A DNA stretch of 64,000 nt from Bugulina stolonifera (lineage: Eukaryota; Bryozoa; Gymnolaemata; Cheilostomatida; Bugulidae): NCBI GenBank assembly GCA_935421135.1, contig OW285189.1:25298298-25362297 (forward strand), read 5' to 3'. The notes beneath the pieces were generated by a model that saw only the letters and a program-made list of their open reading frames with translations, was not told where the DNA came from and ran no database searches. Shown here piece after piece: positions 63,207 through 64,000 of the stretch; positions within the stretch are counted from its first letter, which is position 1; each line of letters begins with the position of its first letter. The position numbers and the translations under genes are program-made.

Positions 63207-63607
63207 GTATATATAGGTCGTGGTATGTACATATACATATACATATACATACCACGGCCATGATAGTATTTACTTCACTTACAGCTAATTTGTTGACTGG
63301 GAAGTTCGTACTCAGGGCCGTCTCCGTCACAGTCTTCATATGAATTTAGGTCAAGGTCGGAGTTATGGTAAAGTCTATCCACTACATCTACTGACTCTAC
63401 ATCAATAGTTGTATGTCCAGTATCCATTACTACCCTCCTAGGGCTTCTCTCATTGGCTGGTAGGCTGTCACTGTAGCCATTCCCTGCAGTAGCATACATG
63501 ATGTAATGACGTGATACTACAGGTACATAGTGGTAGCTATAGGCACTATGGAGGGTGGTTTTACCAATACATCCATAGGCTATAGTCGATTTATCACCTA
63601 CATGCAT
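45692..63607 (-). CDS. Transmembrane channel-like (TMC) protein, 19 exons
   Basis: Exons: 63283-63607, 62241-62362, 61438-61574, 59922-60012, 59085-59238, 58477-58637, 56799-56971, 56231-56381, 52233-52394, 51931-52073, 51485-51593, 50097-50200, 49804-49929, 49550-49625, 49176-49306, 48712-48882, 48091-48169, 46111-46270, 45692-45750. All phases agree and give about 877 aa, a normal TMC length. TMC signatures: REMPINLSRKKLL, TAYFLFLRWLFVANV, EQCWETRLGEKAYSLVVIDF (the CWET..GE.Y.L..DF block), LPQFDIAYNTMAIIYNQFLL, KPWRAAKMHTVFL and EECGPFTN. About ten hydrophobic helices match the TMC/TMEM16-like fold. TMCs form mechanotransduction or leak cation channels in sensory and other cells. The N-terminus is polar and partly unconserved. 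The frame is open upstream of the chosen ATG, so the start may lie further 5'. The C-terminus (KTCECEGACNCENAAGGG) is Cys-rich and unusual. The last exon has a possible extra donor at GATG/GTAATG, so a longer tail is possible. Confidence 0.9.
46370..47442. repeat. Minisatellite, 18-nt unit, about 60 copies
   Basis: Unit TATACACTGGACACTGGT with GGTTATATAC and GGCTATACAC variants. Lies in the TMC intron 46271-48090, directly beside the LINE remnant. Confidence 0.95.
47443..48003 (-). pseudogene. Non-LTR retrotransposon (LINE) ORF2 C-terminal remnant in a TMC intron
   Basis: On the minus strand one frame reads INIYCTFIYPHLLYGFEFWG, then QILVCQKK and a stop. The adjacent frame picks up SKKALRVIFKQKPLSLMSTK and continues through NYRLIIFTYNMLK, HNFNTRNKSKLLKLPK and KTNRGGDRC. 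The '..sli.PHLlYGie.WG', 'QKKA.R.I' and 'H.yNTR...l..P..kTn.g' pattern is the C-terminal part of RT ORFs of CR1/L2/Jockey-like LINEs. The two pieces are joined by a frameshift in an A7 run near 47893-47900. The copy is 5'-truncated and dead. It sits in the intron 46271-48090, next to a minisatellite. Confidence 0.7.
48185..48655. repeat. 12-nt minisatellite, about 38 copies
   Basis: Unit AGTAGGTATATT in the TMC intron 48170-48711. Being a multiple of 3 it stays open on both strands. Confidence 0.95.
49081..49185 (-). repeat. Splice-donor copies at the end of a TMC exon
   Basis: Exon 49176-49306 ends TTCA/GTACGTATAC. The intron right after it has TTCA/GTACGTACATAC and TCCA/GTACGTATATAC, i.e. 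two further donor-like copies within about 80 nt. Confidence 0.7.
49750..49860 (-). repeat. Exon-end duplication in a TMC intron
   Basis: The intron after exon 49804-49929 starts with GATATAGCTTATAACACTAT, then GGCTATAATATACA, a near copy of the last coding part of that exon. The copy lacks its own donor. Confidence 0.8.
50245..51492 (-). repeat. Splice-donor-containing minisatellite, 47-nt unit, about 26 copies
   Basis: Minus-strand units contain AATACCAACTGTACACTG/ + GTATGATATG, i.e. the last 18 coding bases (NTNCTL) of TMC exon 51485-51593 and its donor. The array fills the intron 50201-51484, so the donor is present about 26 times. Only the exon-proximal one is needed for the conserved protein. 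Confidence 0.95.
52596..56168. repeat. Minisatellite, 36-nt unit, about 99 copies
   Basis: Unit CAGCTATTAGTACACCAGTA + CATGATAATCATAGTA, filling the TMC intron 52395-56230. It is open for over 1,100 codons on the plus strand (AISTPVHDNHST repeated) and also open on the minus strand. Multi-unit blocks recur, e.g. 55020-55380 and 55480-55770. Confidence 0.96.
56382..56640 (-). repeat. Splice-acceptor-containing minisatellite, about 34-nt unit, 7 copies
   Basis: Minus-strand units carry TTTACACNCGCACTGTACTGTAG/TG-type sequence, like the real acceptor of TMC exon 56231-56381 (CTGTACTGTAG/TGTTGCC). Confidence 0.85.
57000..58340. repeat. 16-nt minisatellite with higher-order repeats
   Basis: CACTTACATATACATA units with GATA variants. 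Blocks of about 240 bp ending AGTTTATCATATACCATACA recur at about 57728, 57972, 58216 and 58300. Lies in the TMC intron 56972-58476. Confidence 0.93.
58640..59035. repeat. Minisatellite, 28-nt unit, 14 copies
   Basis: GTAATATATACATGTACATG + TATACGCA. It abuts the acceptor of exon 58477-58637, which reads like a diverged unit (TACTGCATATATTACAG). Confidence 0.94.
59465..59918. repeat. Minisatellite, 34-nt unit, about 13 copies
   Basis: GACACAGTGGTATTATGGGA + AGGTATGGTAGTAT. It begins five bases inside the donor of exon 59922-60012. Confidence 0.93.
60760..61440. repeat. Minisatellite, 30-nt unit, about 22 copies
   Basis: TACATACATGTATCTACACA + TAGTACACTG. It starts at the donor of exon 61438-61574 (CAG/GTATGTATGTACAGTG). 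Confidence 0.94.
61575..61890. repeat. 13-nt minisatellite, about 24 copies
   Basis: AATACAATAGTGT; its edge touches the acceptor tract of exon 61438-61574. 61920-62225 is a further array with AGTATGTACTGTAGTGGACA units. Confidence 0.93.
62521..62612. repeat. (CAG)n with two CTG turns
   Basis: About 20 uninterrupted CAG triplets preceded by two GGCTGCTGCAG turns, in TMC intron 1. The CTGCTG/CAGCAG arms can form hairpins. Confidence 0.92.
63120..63255. repeat. ACATAT microsatellite with a duplicated 60-bp block
   Basis: Two copies of CATGTATATATAGGTCGTGG + TATGTACATATAC within ACATAT runs, in TMC intron 1. Confidence 0.88.
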
Positions 63608-63769
63608 ACTATAAGATGATTGGAACCTGTACAGTTGCCTTAGAGACCAATTCTGTAGATAGAGCCTATGATGGTGGGGGTCTGAGATCCACCCATTACA
63701 TCAGATGACTTGAACTACAGGCTATAGACCTACAGTTAGAGGATGTAGCAGGTAGTGGACAGATAAAAC

Positions 63770-64000
63770 GCAATGTATGTCTACAAGTATACATATATAT
63801 CATGTCATGCTGAGCATGTATGTCTACAAGTATACATATATATCATGTCATGCTGAGCATGTATGTCTACAAGTATACATATATATCATGTCATGCTGAG
63901 CATGTATGTCTACAAGTATACATATATATCATGTCATGCTGAGCATGTATGTCTACAAGTATACATATATATCATGTCATGCTGAGCATGTATGTCTACA
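63770..64000. repeat. Minisatellite, 43-nt unit, at least 5 copies
   Basis: ATGTCTACAAGTATACATAT + ATATCATGTCATGCTGAGCATGT. It reaches the right edge. 63608-63769 probably holds TMC leader sequence. Confidence 0.94.

Overview
The window is animal nuclear DNA, AT-rich, with many short exons separated by introns that are largely tandem-repeat (minisatellite) arrays. Spliceosomal GT-AG junctions can be read by eye at nearly every exon. The three recognisable conserved genes are an EMC5/MMGT1 homologue, an LLPH homologue and a TMC-family channel. Together with a giant REJ/GPS receptor-like ectodomain they indicate an invertebrate metazoan, plausibly an early-branching one such as a sponge. The species call is inference only.

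Layout. (1) About 1.1-34.06 kb, minus strand: one very large gene, about 51 exons and at least about 2,630 codons, running off or ending at the left edge. It encodes, in order, a signal peptide, a DKPPTNGG-rich linker, a tandem set of roughly 55-residue Cys-containing modules, a WAP domain, cadherin-like 'VNDAP' segments, CGVCGGDGSSC-type Cys repeats, IPT/TIG-like beta domains, a long REJ region, a GAIN-like region with a degenerate GPS, and an S/T-rich linker with an SEA-like domain. The order from REJ to GPS is that of polycystin-1/PKDREJ/sea-urchin REJ proteins. (2) 35.13-36.73 kb, minus: EMC5/MMGT1, 4 coding exons, 104 aa. (3) 37.94-39.86 kb: a complete small LTR retrotransposon with two apparently identical 309-bp LTRs and no gag/pol. 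(4) 39.9-43.4 kb: AT-rich intergenic DNA with one GC-richer segment. (5) 43.46-43.95 kb, plus: LLPH, 2 exons, 129 aa. (6) 45.69-63.61 kb, minus: a transmembrane channel-like (TMC) gene, 19 exons and about 877 aa. Its introns hold several kilobases of minisatellites, and one holds a broken non-LTR retrotransposon.

The most striking feature is the relation between minisatellites and splice sites. At about nine exon edges in the two large genes, the tandemly repeated unit contains the exon end plus the adjacent splice donor or acceptor. The junction is therefore present in 2 to about 31 copies. At one exon of the REJ gene (4602-4737) both edges are multiplied. At another (19701-19818) the duplication creates a perfect in-frame 24-nt cassette micro-exon. 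This suggests that exon boundaries seed array growth in this genome, and that the arrays offer many competing splice sites.

Long open frames inside the arrays, including a 1,268-codon plus-strand frame at 52.4-56.2 kb, are products of stop-free repeat units and are not called as genes. Exon models were built by eye from splice consensus, reading-phase continuity and protein motifs. One junction, between the exons at 22.1 and 21.8 kb, is unresolved.
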